Below are positions 1 to 8,906 of a DNA stretch of 64,000 nt, one piece after another (position 1 is the stretch's first letter; each line of letters starts with the position of its first letter). A program made the position numbers and the translations under genes. The stretch is from Albimonas sp963977235. GTDB lineage: Bacteria; Pseudomonadota; Alphaproteobacteria; Rhodobacterales; Rhodobacteraceae. Location of the stretch: NCBI RefSeq assembly GCF_963977235.1, contig NZ_CAXBOD010000017.1, positions 11,524-75,523 on the forward strand, read 5' to 3'. A model generated the notes under the pieces. That model saw only the letters and a program-made list of their open reading frames with translations. It did not search any database and had not been told where the DNA came from.

Positions 1-236
1 ACACCAACCTGTCGGTGATCGTGGAGCCCCGCTTCACCAGCGCGGCGGCCTGGTATCTGGTCGCCGCGCCGTCCGAGATCGACGGCCTCGAATTCGCCTA
101 CCTCGAGGGCGCGCCCGGCCCGCAGATCGAGTCCCGGAACGGCTTCGAGGTGGACGGCGTGCAGATCAAGGTGCGCCTCGACTTCGGCGCCGGCTTCGTC
201 GACTGGCGCGGCTGGTATCGCAACGCGGGGGCCTGA
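1..236 (+). CDS. phage major capsid protein (prohead protease/capsid fusion type), C-terminal fragment
   Basis: Only the last ~77 residues are inside the window; the reading frame (codons from base 3) is open to the left edge, so the GTG at 15 is not a real start. The end of the protein, with PQIESRNGFEVDG, VRLDFGAGFVDWRGWY and a short tail, resembles the C-terminus of the capsid protein that in many proteobacterial prophages is fused behind a ClpP-like prohead protease. It would form the head shell of the element. A gpW-like connector gene follows after 4 bp, which supports a head-gene module. The N-terminal protease part cannot be seen, so the fusion is inferred from family knowledge. Confidence 0.7.
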   Translation, partial: TNLSVIVEPRFTSAAAWYLVAAPSEIDGLEFAYLEGAPGPQIESRNGFEVDGVQIKVRLDFGAGFVDWRGWYRNAGA

Positions 237-240
237 TCGC

Positions 241-459
241 ATGGCCTACTCCGCGTCCGACCTGGAAGGCTTCCGCGACGCGCTCCTGAAGGCGCGGTTC
301 AACGGCCTGCGGACGGTCGAATACGATGGGCAGTCCGTCACCTATCGGTCGGACGCGGAGCTGGAGCGCGCCCTTGGCGACGTCGAAAGACGCCTCGCCA
401 AGGCGCAGGGGACCGGGCCGACGCGCCAGGTTCGGGTTTCGACGTCCAAGGGGCTGTGA
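241..459 (+). CDS. gpW-like phage head-tail joining protein
   Basis: A 72-residue protein with the layout of lambda gpW family connectors: an N-terminal helix (YSASDLEGFRDALLKA), a short beta hairpin that reads TVEYDGQSVTYRS, then a second helix (ELERALGDVERRLAKA) and a basic tail. gpW proteins sit at the portal vertex after DNA packaging and provide the surface for tail attachment. The gene starts 4 bp after the capsid gene and shares its strand. No portal, terminase or tail gene lies to its right; the next genes are excisionase and integrase, so the structural module stops here. Confidence 0.72.
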   Translation: MAYSASDLEGFRDALLKARFNGLRTVEYDGQSVTYRSDAELERALGDVERRLAKAQGTGPTRQVRVSTSKGL

Positions 460-476
460 GCGGAGGGCCATAGGCC

Positions 477-719
477 ATGCAGGAGCGTGATGCGGGTTAT
501 CTGCCCACCGGGCTCCGCCGGCTTCAGGCCGCGCGCCACTGCGGCGTGAGCGCGTCGACCTTTGACGACATGGTGCGGTCGGGCATCCTGCCCCCGGCGC
601 GGGTGCTGCGGGGAACCCTGAAGGTCTGGCTGCGCCACGAGCTGGACGACGCGCTGTTCGCGCTCCCGCCCGATGGCGATGAAGGCGACAACGCATGCGA
701 CGCCCTGTTCGGAACGTAA
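477..719 (+). CDS. AlpA/excisionase-like helix-turn-helix protein
   Basis: An 80-residue protein whose core (RLQAARHCGVSASTFDDMV, then SGILPPARVLRG and a W-x(3)-ELDDAL ending) is the winged-helix pattern of AlpA/MerR-like phage excisionases and regulators. These proteins bind the attachment region and bias the integrase towards excision, or activate int. A good ribosome site (CGGAGG at 461-466) precedes the ATG at 477. Its last 25 bases overlap the start of the integrase gene, so the two are translationally linked, as is usual for xis-int pairs. Direct DNA targets are not known. Confidence 0.68.
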   Translation: MQERDAGYLPTGLRRLQAARHCGVSASTFDDMVRSGILPPARVLRGTLKVWLRHELDDALFALPPDGDEGDNACDALFGT

Positions 720-1816
720 AGCTGAAGCACCTGAGCCGGTCGGGGACGTGGCCGAGCGGGAATCCTCGCTGGTATTTCAAGCCGTGGTTCTACCGGAAGA
801 CCGGGCAGAAGGCGGTCGCGATGCCGGACGCCCCGATGGACGATCCGAAGTTCCTCGCAGCCTATGCCGAGGCCGCCGGAGCCACGCCCCGCGCCCCGGT
901 CCGTGACGGCACGATCGCGGAGGCCGTCATCCGCTACCGCGCTTCCGACGACTTCACGCGCGGGCTCAAGGCCTCGACGCGCTCGCGGCGTCAGACGACG
1001 CTGGACGACATTCGGTCCCGCTATGGCTCTGGACCCATCGCGCAGCTGCGCCTGAAGCACATTCAGAAGGATCTTGACCGCTTCGCGGGCCACGCGGCGA
1101 ACAACCGGCTTCGGGTGTGGCGCGGTCTCTGCGCCTGGGCGAAGTCGGCCTATGACCTGTCAACGGACCCCTCGGACGGTCTCACGCGCAAGAAGGTCGC
1201 GAAGTCTGACGGCCATGTGCCCTGGGAGGCGGGGGATGTCGAGAAGTTCCGGGCGCGCTGGCCCATCGGCACGGCCGAGCGGTTGGCGTTCGAACTGATC
1301 TTCTGGACCGGCGCTCGCGTCTCGGATGCGGTGCGCATGGGTGAGGGGAACGTCGACCGCGACGGCTGGCTGAGCTTCCGGCAGGAGAAGACGGGCGGCG
1401 AGGTGGCGGTCCCATTCGACCGCGAGCTGCCCGACTTCGCCGAGGACATGGCCTCTGACCTCGCCCTGCTGCGCCAGGCGGTCGATAGTCGCCCCGAGCG
1501 GCACATGACCTTCCTGACCACGCGGGACGGCCACGCCCGCTCCCAGAAGGCTGTCTCGCAGTGGTTCGCGGAGAAGGCCCGCGCCGCCGGGGTGAAGGGG
1601 AAGACCGCGCACGGCTTGCGCAAGGCCCGCGCCATCGCGCTGGTGGAGGCCGAGGCTACGCACCATCAGGTGGGCGCCTGGACCGGCCACGAGTCGCTGA
1701 AGGAGATCGAGCGCTACGCCAAGAAGTTCAACCGCCGGCGCGTGCTCACAAGATCGAAGCAAGAACGGGAAAGTTCCAACTCGGCCCGAAAAGTTCCAAA
1801 TCAGGCCGAAAAATGA
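695..1816 (+). CDS. int: tyrosine-type site-specific integrase
   Basis: A 373-residue tyrosine recombinase that would insert and excise the element at the neighbouring tRNA gene. The N-terminal ~65 residues are a short arm-type or AP2-like domain (PRWYFKPWFYRKTGQ), residues ~70-165 a SAM-like core-binding domain, and ~170-373 the catalytic domain. All active-site residues can be placed: R208 (TGARVSD), K232 in the hairpin, H306 and R309 (AHGLRKA), H332 (WTGHES) and nucleophile Y341 (ERYAKK). The gene overlaps the excisionase gene by 25 bp and its stop lies only 27 bp from the encoded CCA of tRNA-Arg, the usual position of an integrase next to its own attachment site. Nothing suggests inactivation. 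Confidence 0.93.
   Translation: MRRPVRNVKLKHLSRSGTWPSGNPRWYFKPWFYRKTGQKAVAMPDAPMDDPKFLAAYAEAAGATPRAPVRDGTIAEAVIRYRASDDFTRGLKASTRSRRQTTLDDIRSRYGSGPIAQLRLKHIQKDLDRFAGHAANNRLRVWRGLCAWAKSAYDLSTDPSDGLTRKKVAKSDGHVPWEAGDVEKFRARWPIGTAERLAFELIFWTGARVSDAVRMGEGNVDRDGWLSFRQEKTGGEVAVPFDRELPDFAEDMASDLALLRQAVDSRPERHMTFLTTRDGHARSQKAVSQWFAEKARAAGVKGKTAHGLRKARAIALVEAEATHHQVGAWTGHESLKEIERYAKKFNRRRVLTRSKQERESSNSARKVPNQAEK
1771..1810 (+). repeat. tandem 20-bp direct repeat at the 3' end of int
   Basis: Two adjacent 20-bp copies (1771-1790 and 1791-1810) both start AAGTTCCAA and end CCGAA, with 17 of 20 positions identical. Twenty is not a multiple of three, so the repeat is not a peptide repeat, although it lies inside the last codons of the integrase. 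Its position between int and the tRNA attachment site fits arm-type binding sites for the integrase; that role is inferred. Confidence 0.75.
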
Positions 1817-1843
1817 AGGTGGATCAGATGGATAGGGAAGCGA

Positions 1844-1883
1844 TGGTGACCCCGACAGGATTCGAACCTGTAACCTGCCCCTT
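1844..1883. other. probable attachment-site junction of the integrated element (tRNA 3' half)
   Basis: The integrase-side junction of an element integrated in tRNA-Arg(CCT) should lie in the 3' half of the tRNA (T arm, acceptor strand, CCA), here 1844 to about 1883. The tRNA is intact, as expected when the element's attP carries a copy of the tRNA 3' end. The matching second copy would be to the left of the window, so the exact core cannot be defined here. Confidence 0.5.
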
Positions 1884-1920
1884 AGGAGGGGGCTGCTCTA
1901 TCCAGTTGAGCCACGGGGCC
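1844..1920 (-). tRNA. tRNA-Arg (anticodon CCT)
   Basis: Read on the minus strand, 77 nt form a complete cloverleaf. The acceptor stem GGCCCCG pairs with CGGGGTC (one G-U pair), the discriminator is A, and the 3' CCA is encoded at 1844-1846. The T loop carries GTTCGAATC and the D loop GGCTCAACTGGATAGAGC. The anticodon loop CTCCTAA gives anticodon CCT, so the tRNA reads the arginine codon AGG. tRNA-Arg(CCT) is a frequent integration target in Proteobacteria, which fits the integrase ending 27 bp from its 3' end. Confidence 0.97.
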
Positions 1921-2065
1921 GCCAGGTCGCGGTCTAGACCGCCGCGCCGCGCCGGTCAACGCGCGGCGGGCGCTGGGGGGCGGCGGCGCGGCCCCGCGGC
2001 GGCGCGGCGGGTGGCGAATCGGATCCGGCGGCCCCATGTTTCCCGTGAACCCGAAGGAGACCGCC

Positions 2066-2317
2066 ATGCAGACCCGCAGCCCGTTTTTCGACGACCTCAG
2101 CCGCCTGATGACCTCGGCCGCCGGCGTGGCCCAGGGCGCGCGCACCGAAGCCGAAACCGCCTTCCGCGGCTTCATCGAGCGCTGGATGGCCGAGAACAAC
2201 TTCGTCACCCGCGAGGAATTCGAGGCCGTGCGCGAGATGGCCGTGAAGGCCCGCGAGGAGAACGAGACCCTCAAGGCCCGCCTCGACGCGCTCGAGGCCA
2301 GGTCCGCGGCCGAGTGA
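2066..2317 (+). CDS. ubiK: ubiquinone biosynthesis accessory factor UbiK (BMFP-domain protein)
   Basis: An 83-residue all-helical protein. The N-terminal half is an amphipathic membrane-fusogenic segment (FFDDLSRLMTSAAGVAQG) and the C-terminal half is a coiled coil (FEAVREMAVKAREENETL and following heptads) typical of the former YqiC family. UbiK helps the aerobic ubiquinone biosynthesis complex at the membrane. The ATG at 2066 is preferred over the in-frame ATG at 2036 because AAGGAG precedes it at a normal distance (2054-2059) and the family begins with a short MQTRSPFF-like segment. A strong terminator follows, so this is probably a single-gene unit. Confidence 0.85.
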   Translation: MQTRSPFFDDLSRLMTSAAGVAQGARTEAETAFRGFIERWMAENNFVTREEFEAVREMAVKAREENETLKARLDALEARSAAE

Positions 2318-2340
2318 CCTCCCACTGAGACGCCTGCAAG

Positions 2341-2371
2341 AAGACCCCGGCGCGCCCTCGCCGGGGTCTTT
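2341..2371 (+). terminator. intrinsic terminator of ubiK
   Basis: A perfect 12-bp stem (AAGACCCCGGCG with CGCCGGGGTCTT), a 6-nt loop, and a following T. It lies 23 bp after the ubiK stop codon. The A-rich 5' side and T-rich 3' side make it potentially bidirectional. Confidence 0.85.
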
Positions 2372-2677
2372 CGCCGAGCGCCGGCGGCGGCCCTGACCAT
2401 CCCGCCCGGGGATGCGCCTGCGGGTCCGCGTCCGGCACACGCCTCGCCCGCCCCGGCGCCCCCGGTCGCCGCTCCGTCGGGCGAGACGCGGGGCATCCCG
2501 GCGGGACCGGCGCGGGGACCGCGCGGGCCGGAAGATCCGCCGAGCGGCGCCCGGCGCGGACCGATCGCTCCGCCTCCCGGATCGCGCGTCGGCCCCCTCC
2601 CGGGTCGGCCCCGTATCCCGCGCCTTGCGCCCGCCCGCCGGCCCGCTAGGCTGCGCCGGCCGAACGAGAGGAACCCG
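2372..2677. other. GC-rich intergenic region before the M17 aminopeptidase
   Basis: About 300 bp between the ubiK terminator and the aminopeptidase start. It contains only GC-rich sequence without a convincing gene; the open frame at 2412-2681 on the plus strand is Arg/Pro-rich and looks like a composition artefact. The promoter of the aminopeptidase operon should be near its right end (CGAACGAGAGGAACCCG before the ATG includes a ribosome site), but no clear -35/-10 pair can be assigned. Confidence 0.5.
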
Positions 2678-4096
<1,419 letters not shown>

Positions 4097-4178
4097 CGCC
4101 GCCCCCCCGGGGCGGCCCCCGCGGGGCGCCCCTCACCCCACGCCGCGGGGCCAGACCCCGACCGACTGCGAGAGGCCC

Positions 4179-5009
4179 ATGGCCGCCCACGATCCCCGGC
4201 TGACCCCCGCCCGCCCCGACCTCGCCGCCCTGTCCCTGCGCGGCCAGGTCGAGGCCGCCCGCTTCGCCGCCCCCACGCCGATGCAGGTGTCGAGGGCCAC
4301 GGCGCCGCTGTTCTCGCGTCCCGGCGCGAAGGGCTACGCAGCCGAGCTGCTGATGGGCGCGGCCTTCGACGTCTACGAGACCGCCGGGGGCCTCGCCTGG
4401 GGTCAGGCCGCGCGCGACGGCTACGTGGGCTATGTGCCGGCCGAGGCGCTGGCCCCGGCGGGCGCCGCGCCGACCCACCGGATCGCTTCCGTCCGCTCGA
4501 CCCTCTATCCCGCGGCGGACATCAAGACCCGGCCCCTCGCGGCGCTGTCGCTGAACGCCCGCCTGCGCGGGCGGATCGAGGGCGAGTTCCTGGCCTGCGC
4601 CGAGGGCTGGGTTCCGGCCGTCCACGTCGCCCCGATCGAGACCCCCGCAGCGGACTGGGTTGCGGCGGCCGAGAGCTTCGTGGGGACCCCCTACCTGTGG
4701 GGCGGCGGCTCGGGCGCCGGGATCGACTGCTCTGGCCTGGTGCAGGCGGCGCGCTGGGCGGCGGGGTTCGACTGCCCGCGCGATTCCGACATGCAGGCGG
4801 GCCTCGGCCAGCCGGTCGAGCCGCAGCGCCTCGCCCGCGGCGACCTGGTGTTCTGGAAGGGCCACGTCGGCGTCATGCTTGACTCCGAGAGGCTTCTGCA
4901 TGCCAACGCCCACCACATGGCCTGCGCGGTGGAGCCGCTCGCCCAGGCCGTCTCCCGGATCGGGGCGGGCGACGCGGGCCCTCCCACCGGCTTCCGGCGG
5001 CTGGACTGA
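4179..5009 (+). CDS. NlpC/P60 family (C40) peptidase with N-terminal SH3-like domains
   Basis: A 276-residue cell-wall peptide hydrolase. Residues ~30-155 contain two SH3b-like repeats and ~158-276 the papain-like NlpC/P60 domain. Cys184 (GIDCSGLVQ) is the nucleophile, His229 (KGHVGVML) the base, and His241 (LLHANAHH) fits the third polar residue. The protein would cut D-Glu/meso-DAP linkages in murein peptides. No signal peptide is visible, so it probably acts on recycled peptides in the cytoplasm. The ATG at 4179 is chosen over upstream in-frame starts because it follows GAGAGG and begins a normal N-terminus; upstream starts would overlap the aminopeptidase gene. The aminotransferase starts 5 bp after its stop. 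Confidence 0.9.
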   Translation: MAAHDPRLTPARPDLAALSLRGQVEAARFAAPTPMQVSRATAPLFSRPGAKGYAAELLMGAAFDVYETAGGLAWGQAARDGYVGYVPAEALAPAGAAPTHRIASVRSTLYPAADIKTRPLAALSLNARLRGRIEGEFLACAEGWVPAVHVAPIETPAADWVAAAESFVGTPYLWGGGSGAGIDCSGLVQAARWAAGFDCPRDSDMQAGLGQPVEPQRLARGDLVFWKGHVGVMLDSERLLHANAHHMACAVEPLAQAVSRIGAGDAGPPTGFRRLD

Positions 5010-5014
5010 GAGCG

Positions 5015-6208
5015 ATGTTCGAGACCCTGCCCAAGGCCGAGCCCGACGCCATCCTGGCCCTGATGGCCCGCTACCGCGAGGATCCGCGGCCCGACAAGAT
5101 CGACCTCGGGGTCGGCGTCTACCGCGACGAGACCGGGGCCACCCCGGTGTTCCGCGCCGTGCAGGCGGCCGAAGAACGCCTGGTCGCCGCCCAGACCACC
5201 AAGACCTACGTCGGCCTGCCCGGCGACCTCGAGTTCTGCCGCCTGCTGGGCGAGGAGCTTCTGGGCGCCCCGCTCGCCTCCGAAAGCGCCATGGTCCAGG
5301 CGGCCGGCGGCTCGGGCGCGCTGTGGATCCTGGCGATGCTGATCCGGCGCGCGGCGCCCGGGACCAGGATCTGGCTGCCCGCGCCGACCTGGCCGAACCA
5401 CCCCAACCTGTTCGCCGGCGCAGGGCTGGCGCTTGGCGAATACCCCTGGCTCGACCGCGCCGGCCGGGCGCTGGACTTCGCAGCGATGGCCGAGGCGCTG
5501 GAGGCGCTCGGCCCCGGCGACGCGGTGCTGCTGCACGGCTGCTGCCACAACCCCACCGGCGTCGATCCGACGCCCGCGCAATGGGCCGAGATCGGCGCCA
5601 TCGCCGCGCGGCGCGGCTGGCTGCCGGTCTTCGACATGGCCTATGCGGGGTTTGGCGACGACTGGGAACGGGACTGCGCGGGCATGCGCACCGTGATCTC
5701 CATGGTCCCCGAGGCGCTGATGGGCGCGTCCTGCTCGAAGAACTTCGGCCTCTACCGGGAGCGGGCGGGGGCGGTCTACGCCCACGCCGCCGACCCCGCG
5801 CGCAGGCGCGCGGCGCAGGACGGGCTCGAGGCGGTGACGCGCATGGTCTACTCGATGCCCCCCGACCACGGCGGCGCGCTGGTGCGCGCGGTGCTCGAGG
5901 ACGCGGCGCTGGCCGCCGACTGGCGGGCCGAGCTCGCCGCGATGCGCGATCGGATCAACGGCAACCGAAGGGCGCTGGCCGAGGCGCTGGCGGCGCTGCC
6001 GGGCGGGCAGGGCTGGGGGTTCGTGGCCGAGCAGCGGGGGATCTTCTCGCTGCTGGGCCTCGACCGCGCCCAGGTCGAACGGCTGCGCTCGGTCCACGGC
6101 ATCTATGCGGTGGCCGGCGGGCGGGTGAACGTGGCCGGCATGCGGGTCGAGGATGCGGACCGCGTGGCCGCCGCGCTGCTCGACGTCGCCGGCGCGCCGG
6201 CCGGCTGA
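5015..6208 (+). CDS. aromatic amino acid / aspartate aminotransferase (class I)
   Basis: A 397-residue PLP enzyme of the AspC/TyrB group that transfers amino groups between aspartate or aromatic amino acids and 2-oxoglutarate. Visible landmarks are the start MFETLPKAEPDAIL, LGVGVYRDE near residue 30, the CCHNPTGVDPT segment that holds the PLP-contacting Asn, and SCSKNFGLYRERAG with Lys242 as Schiff-base lysine. Length and ends fit the family. The gene is 5 bp behind the NlpC/P60 gene, so they probably share a transcript. The last seven codons and stop have been duplicated just downstream (see the repeat at 6181-6238) without altering the protein. Confidence 0.93.
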   Translation: MFETLPKAEPDAILALMARYREDPRPDKIDLGVGVYRDETGATPVFRAVQAAEERLVAAQTTKTYVGLPGDLEFCRLLGEELLGAPLASESAMVQAAGGSGALWILAMLIRRAAPGTRIWLPAPTWPNHPNLFAGAGLALGEYPWLDRAGRALDFAAMAEALEALGPGDAVLLHGCCHNPTGVDPTPAQWAEIGAIAARRGWLPVFDMAYAGFGDDWERDCAGMRTVISMVPEALMGASCSKNFGLYRERAGAVYAHAADPARRRAAQDGLEAVTRMVYSMPPDHGGALVRAVLEDAALAADWRAELAAMRDRINGNRRALAEALAALPGGQGWGFVAEQRGIFSLLGLDRAQVERLRSVHGIYAVAGGRVNVAGMRVEDADRVAAALLDVAGAPAG

Positions 6209-6238
6209 TCGACGTCGCCGGCGCGCCGGCCGGCTGAT
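6181..6238. repeat. exact 29-bp tandem duplication across the aminotransferase stop codon
   Basis: Bases 6181-6209 and 6210-6238 are identical 29-bp copies, including the last codons and the TGA. Each copy contains the perfect palindrome GCCGGCGCGCCGGC, so it can fold into a hairpin. The second copy is non-coding as the first TGA ends translation. Confidence 0.95.
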
Positions 6239-6467
6239 CGGGGAGGCGCCGCGTCGGGCCTCGCGCCGGTTGGCGGCCTCCCGCCCGCGGCGCGTTGCAG
6301 GAGAGGCGCCCGGGCGCGCCGTTTCCCGTGGCGGGGTCGGGAGGGGGGCCTCGGCAGGAGCGCCGGCGACCCGGGGCGAAGCGCGCCCCCGGACGCGCTC
6401 CGGCGCAGCCTGAGCCCACAGCGGCGGGCCGGGGGGCGCGCCGTCCTCGCCCCCCGCCCCGATCCGA

Positions 6468-7130
6468 TCACATGAAGCGCAGCCATTCCTCGGCGGGCGC
6501 GCGCGCCGAGCGGAGCTTGTTCACCGGGTGCTGCGCGTCGATCTTGCCGATCGCCATGCCGCAGAACAGCATCGTCTGGGGATCCGCGCCCACGAACGCG
6601 TCGACGGTCGAGTAGAACCGCCCCCAGGCCTCCTGCGCGCAGGTGTCGTAGCCTTCCTCCTGGAACAGCAGCATCACTGTCTGCAGGTACATGCCCAGGT
6701 CCGACCACTGCGGGGCGCCCATCTTGCGGTCGACATGCACGAACAGCCCCGCCGGCGCGCCGAACATGCGGTAGTTGTTGGCAAACCAGCGCAGCCGGCC
6801 GGCCTTGTCAGCGCGCTCGATGTCCAGCAGCTCGTACATCGCCTCGCCGACGCCGAAGCGGCGCGAGCGGTAGGGCTCGTGCAGGTTGGGGGGGTAGACC
6901 TCGTACTCCATGGTCTCGCCGCCGGTGGCCTCGAGCTTCACGGCCACCTCGGCCAGCAGCTCCTCCAGCTTCTCGTCCTGCACCACCGTGATGAGCCAGG
7001 GCTGAAGGTTGCCGCCGGAGGGCGCGCGCGCGGCGCGCAGCAGCACCCGCTCGATCACCTCGCGCGGGACCGGGTCCTTCAGGAAGGCCCGCGCCGAGAT
7101 CCGGCGGTCCACCGCTTCGCTGACTTTCAT
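6468..7130 (-). CDS. nitroreductase family protein
   Basis: A 220-residue flavoprotein of the FMN-dependent NAD(P)H nitroreductase family. The N-terminal FMN-binding segment is clear (SEAVDRRISARAFLKDPVP, then RAARAPSGGNLQPW), as is the C-terminal MLFCGMAIGKID segment with the phosphate-binding Gly. Such enzymes reduce nitroaromatics, quinones or related electrophiles; the natural substrate cannot be told. The ATG at 7130 is preferred to a longer frame reaching 7538 because the family starts with this short segment and GGAGGA lies 8 bp upstream. It is divergent from the lytic transglycosylase gene and may share its 175-bp promoter region. Confidence 0.9.
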   Translation of the reverse strand: MKVSEAVDRRISARAFLKDPVPREVIERVLLRAARAPSGGNLQPWLITVVQDEKLEELLAEVAVKLEATGGETMEYEVYPPNLHEPYRSRRFGVGEAMYELLDIERADKAGRLRWFANNYRMFGAPAGLFVHVDRKMGAPQWSDLGMYLQTVMLLFQEEGYDTCAQEAWGRFYSTVDAFVGADPQTMLFCGMAIGKIDAQHPVNKLRSARAPAEEWLRFM

Positions 7131-7305
7131 GTGCGTCTCCTCCAATCGCTGCGCGCCACCCCGATTCCGCTGGGCGGTCGCGCGCTTGGGGGCACACTCG
7201 CCTTTTTTCGGCCCCGGGCTCAAGATACCCTGCGCCCAAACTCGAGCAGACGCGCGGTCCCCCCGGCAGGCGGAGGGCGAACACGCGCGCGCAGGCGGAG
7301 GCACG

Positions 7306-8580
7306 ATGTCCCGAACCCGAACCCCGCGAATCCTCACGGGCGCCATTCTTGCGGCCGCAGTCGGCGGCTGCGCCTCGGCCGAAGGGCCGCGCAGCGTGGA
7401 GAGCTCTCCGCCCTCGCGCCCCGCGGCGCAGGCGAGCGCCCCGGCGCCGGCCGCCCAGCCGGCCGATTTCGAAAGCTGGAAGCGCGGCTTCCGCAGCAAG
7501 GCGCTGGCCCAGGGCATCCGCGGCGACGTCTTCGACAACGCCTTCCGGGGCGTGAGCGTGAACGCGAAGGTGCTGGAGCTCGACGCCTACCAGCCCGAGT
7601 TCTCGCGCCCGATCTGGGAATATCTCGACAGCGCCGTCTCCGACACCCGCGTGGCCACCGGCCGCCAGAAGCTGGCCGAGAAGCGCGCAATGCTCGACGG
7701 GATCGAGAGCCGCTATTCGGTCGACCGCGAGTACGTGCTGGCGATCTGGGGGCTCGAGAGCGCGTTCGGCGCCAACTACGGCTCGATCCCGGTGGTCGAG
7801 TCGCTGGCCACGCTCGCCTACGAGGGCCGCCGCCGCGACTTCGCCGAGGAGCAGCTGATCTCCGCCCTGCGCATCCTGCAGGCGGGGGACATCACGCCCC
7901 AGCGTATGGTCGGCTCCTGGGCCGGCGCGATGGGCCACACCCAGTTCATCCCCACCAGCTTCGAGGCCTATGCCGTCGACCATGGCGGCGACGGCCGCCG
8001 CGACCTGTGGAGCGAGGACGCCGAGGACGCGCTCGCCTCGACCGCCAACTACCTCGCCCGGTTCGGCTGGGTGATGGGCCAGCCCTGGGGGATGGAGGTG
8101 CGCCTGCCCTCGGGCTTCGACTACGCCACGACCGGCTCCTCGCGCGCCACGTCGGCCTGGGCGGCGATGGGCGTGGCCCCCTACGGCGGCGGCGCGCTGC
8201 CCGACCACGGCGAGGCGGTGATCGAGGCGCCGGCCGGCGCCAGGGGCCCGGCCTTCATCACCTGGAAGAACTTCAAGGTGATCAAGCGCTACAACAACTC
8301 GACCTCCTATGCGCTGGCCGTCGGCCTGCTGGGCGACCGGATCACCGGCGGGCCGGGCGTGCAGGCGCCCTGGCCCCGCGGAGACAAGCCCCTCTCCCGC
8401 AGCCAGAAGATCGAGATGCAGGAGCGTCTGACCGCGATGGGCTACGACACCAAGGGCGTCGACGGCATCATCGGCCCCGACAGCCGCGACGCGATCCGCG
8501 CCTTCCAGCGCTCCCGCGGGATGACGCCCGACGGCTACGAGAACGCGGCCCTCCTCGAGGCCCTGCGCTCCGGCGGCTGA
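7306..8580 (+). CDS. lytic murein transglycosylase, MltB type (GH103) with C-terminal peptidoglycan-binding domain
   Basis: A 424-residue lipoprotein. Residues 1-22 are a lipoprotein signal ending in the lipobox AAAVGGC (Cys22), followed by an Ala/Pro/Ser-rich linker. Residues ~50-345 form the MltB-like catalytic domain, with the catalytic Glu151 in WGLESAFGANYG and MGHTQFIPTSFEAYAVD as a second signature. Residues ~360-424 are a PG_binding_1 domain (MQERLTAMGYDTKGVDGIIG). The enzyme cleaves glycan strands with formation of 1,6-anhydro-MurNAc at the inner face of the outer membrane. The ATG at 7306 is chosen because it gives the complete lipoprotein signal and follows GGAGG. A strong hairpin follows the stop codon. 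Confidence 0.93.
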   Translation: MSRTRTPRILTGAILAAAVGGCASAEGPRSVESSPPSRPAAQASAPAPAAQPADFESWKRGFRSKALAQGIRGDVFDNAFRGVSVNAKVLELDAYQPEFSRPIWEYLDSAVSDTRVATGRQKLAEKRAMLDGIESRYSVDREYVLAIWGLESAFGANYGSIPVVESLATLAYEGRRRDFAEEQLISALRILQAGDITPQRMVGSWAGAMGHTQFIPTSFEAYAVDHGGDGRRDLWSEDAEDALASTANYLARFGWVMGQPWGMEVRLPSGFDYATTGSSRATSAWAAMGVAPYGGGALPDHGEAVIEAPAGARGPAFITWKNFKVIKRYNNSTSYALAVGLLGDRITGGPGVQAPWPRGDKPLSRSQKIEMQERLTAMGYDTKGVDGIIGPDSRDAIRAFQRSRGMTPDGYENAALLEALRSGG

Positions 8581-8595
8581 GCGGCCCCGCGAGGC

Positions 8596-8625
8596 GTCGC
8601 GCGCCCCCGGAATCGGGCGCGCGAC
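8596..8625 (+). terminator. terminator-like hairpin after the transglycosylase gene
   Basis: A perfect 11-bp inverted repeat (GTCGCGCGCCC / GGGCGCGCGAC) with an 8-nt loop begins 15 bp after the stop codon. There is no T-run, so it may act as an mRNA 3' stabiliser or a weak terminator. Confidence 0.6.
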
Positions 8626-8640
8626 CGGCGACCGGGGCGC

Positions 8641-8661
8641 GCCCCGGGCTCGACCCGGGGC
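8641..8661. repeat. dispersed GCCCCGGG palindrome, copy 1
   Basis: Arms GCCCCGGG and CCCGGGGC around the 5-nt spacer CTCGA. The same structure recurs at 13949, 13993, 18390, 18622 and 47700, always between genes, and resembles REP-like elements of alphaproteobacteria. Confidence 0.8.
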
Positions 8662-8906
8662 CTCCTGCGCGAGGCTCGAAACCGGAGCGACGCGGCGGAG
8701 ATGCCTGCCGCCCGCGCCCATCCTCACGCCCGTGCCCGCGCGGATCCCGATCTTCACCCCGGCATGGCCCGCGCCCTCCCCCCGAACGCGCCTGCCGCAA
8801 GGGCCCCGGTCCCGCCCGGGGATCGCCCTCGACTTGCGGCCCAAGCCGCTTGCGGACAGCCTGCGCCCGTGTCTTTGCTGGCCCCGACAGAGCAGGAGGA
8901 CGCGCG

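Larger units (their letters stand above)
8581..8906. other. intergenic region with hairpin and dispersed palindrome
   Basis: 326 bp without a supported gene. It holds a terminator-like hairpin (8596-8625), one copy of the GCCCCGGG-type palindrome (8641-8661), and near its right end the ribosome site AGGAGGA before the LysE-type gene. No credible promoter could be assigned by eye in the GC-rich background. Confidence 0.6.

Noticed and set aside
1..1816. Gene transfer agent instead of a prophage-like element.
   Set aside because: GTA clusters lack an adjacent excisionase, integrase and tRNA attachment site, all of which are present.
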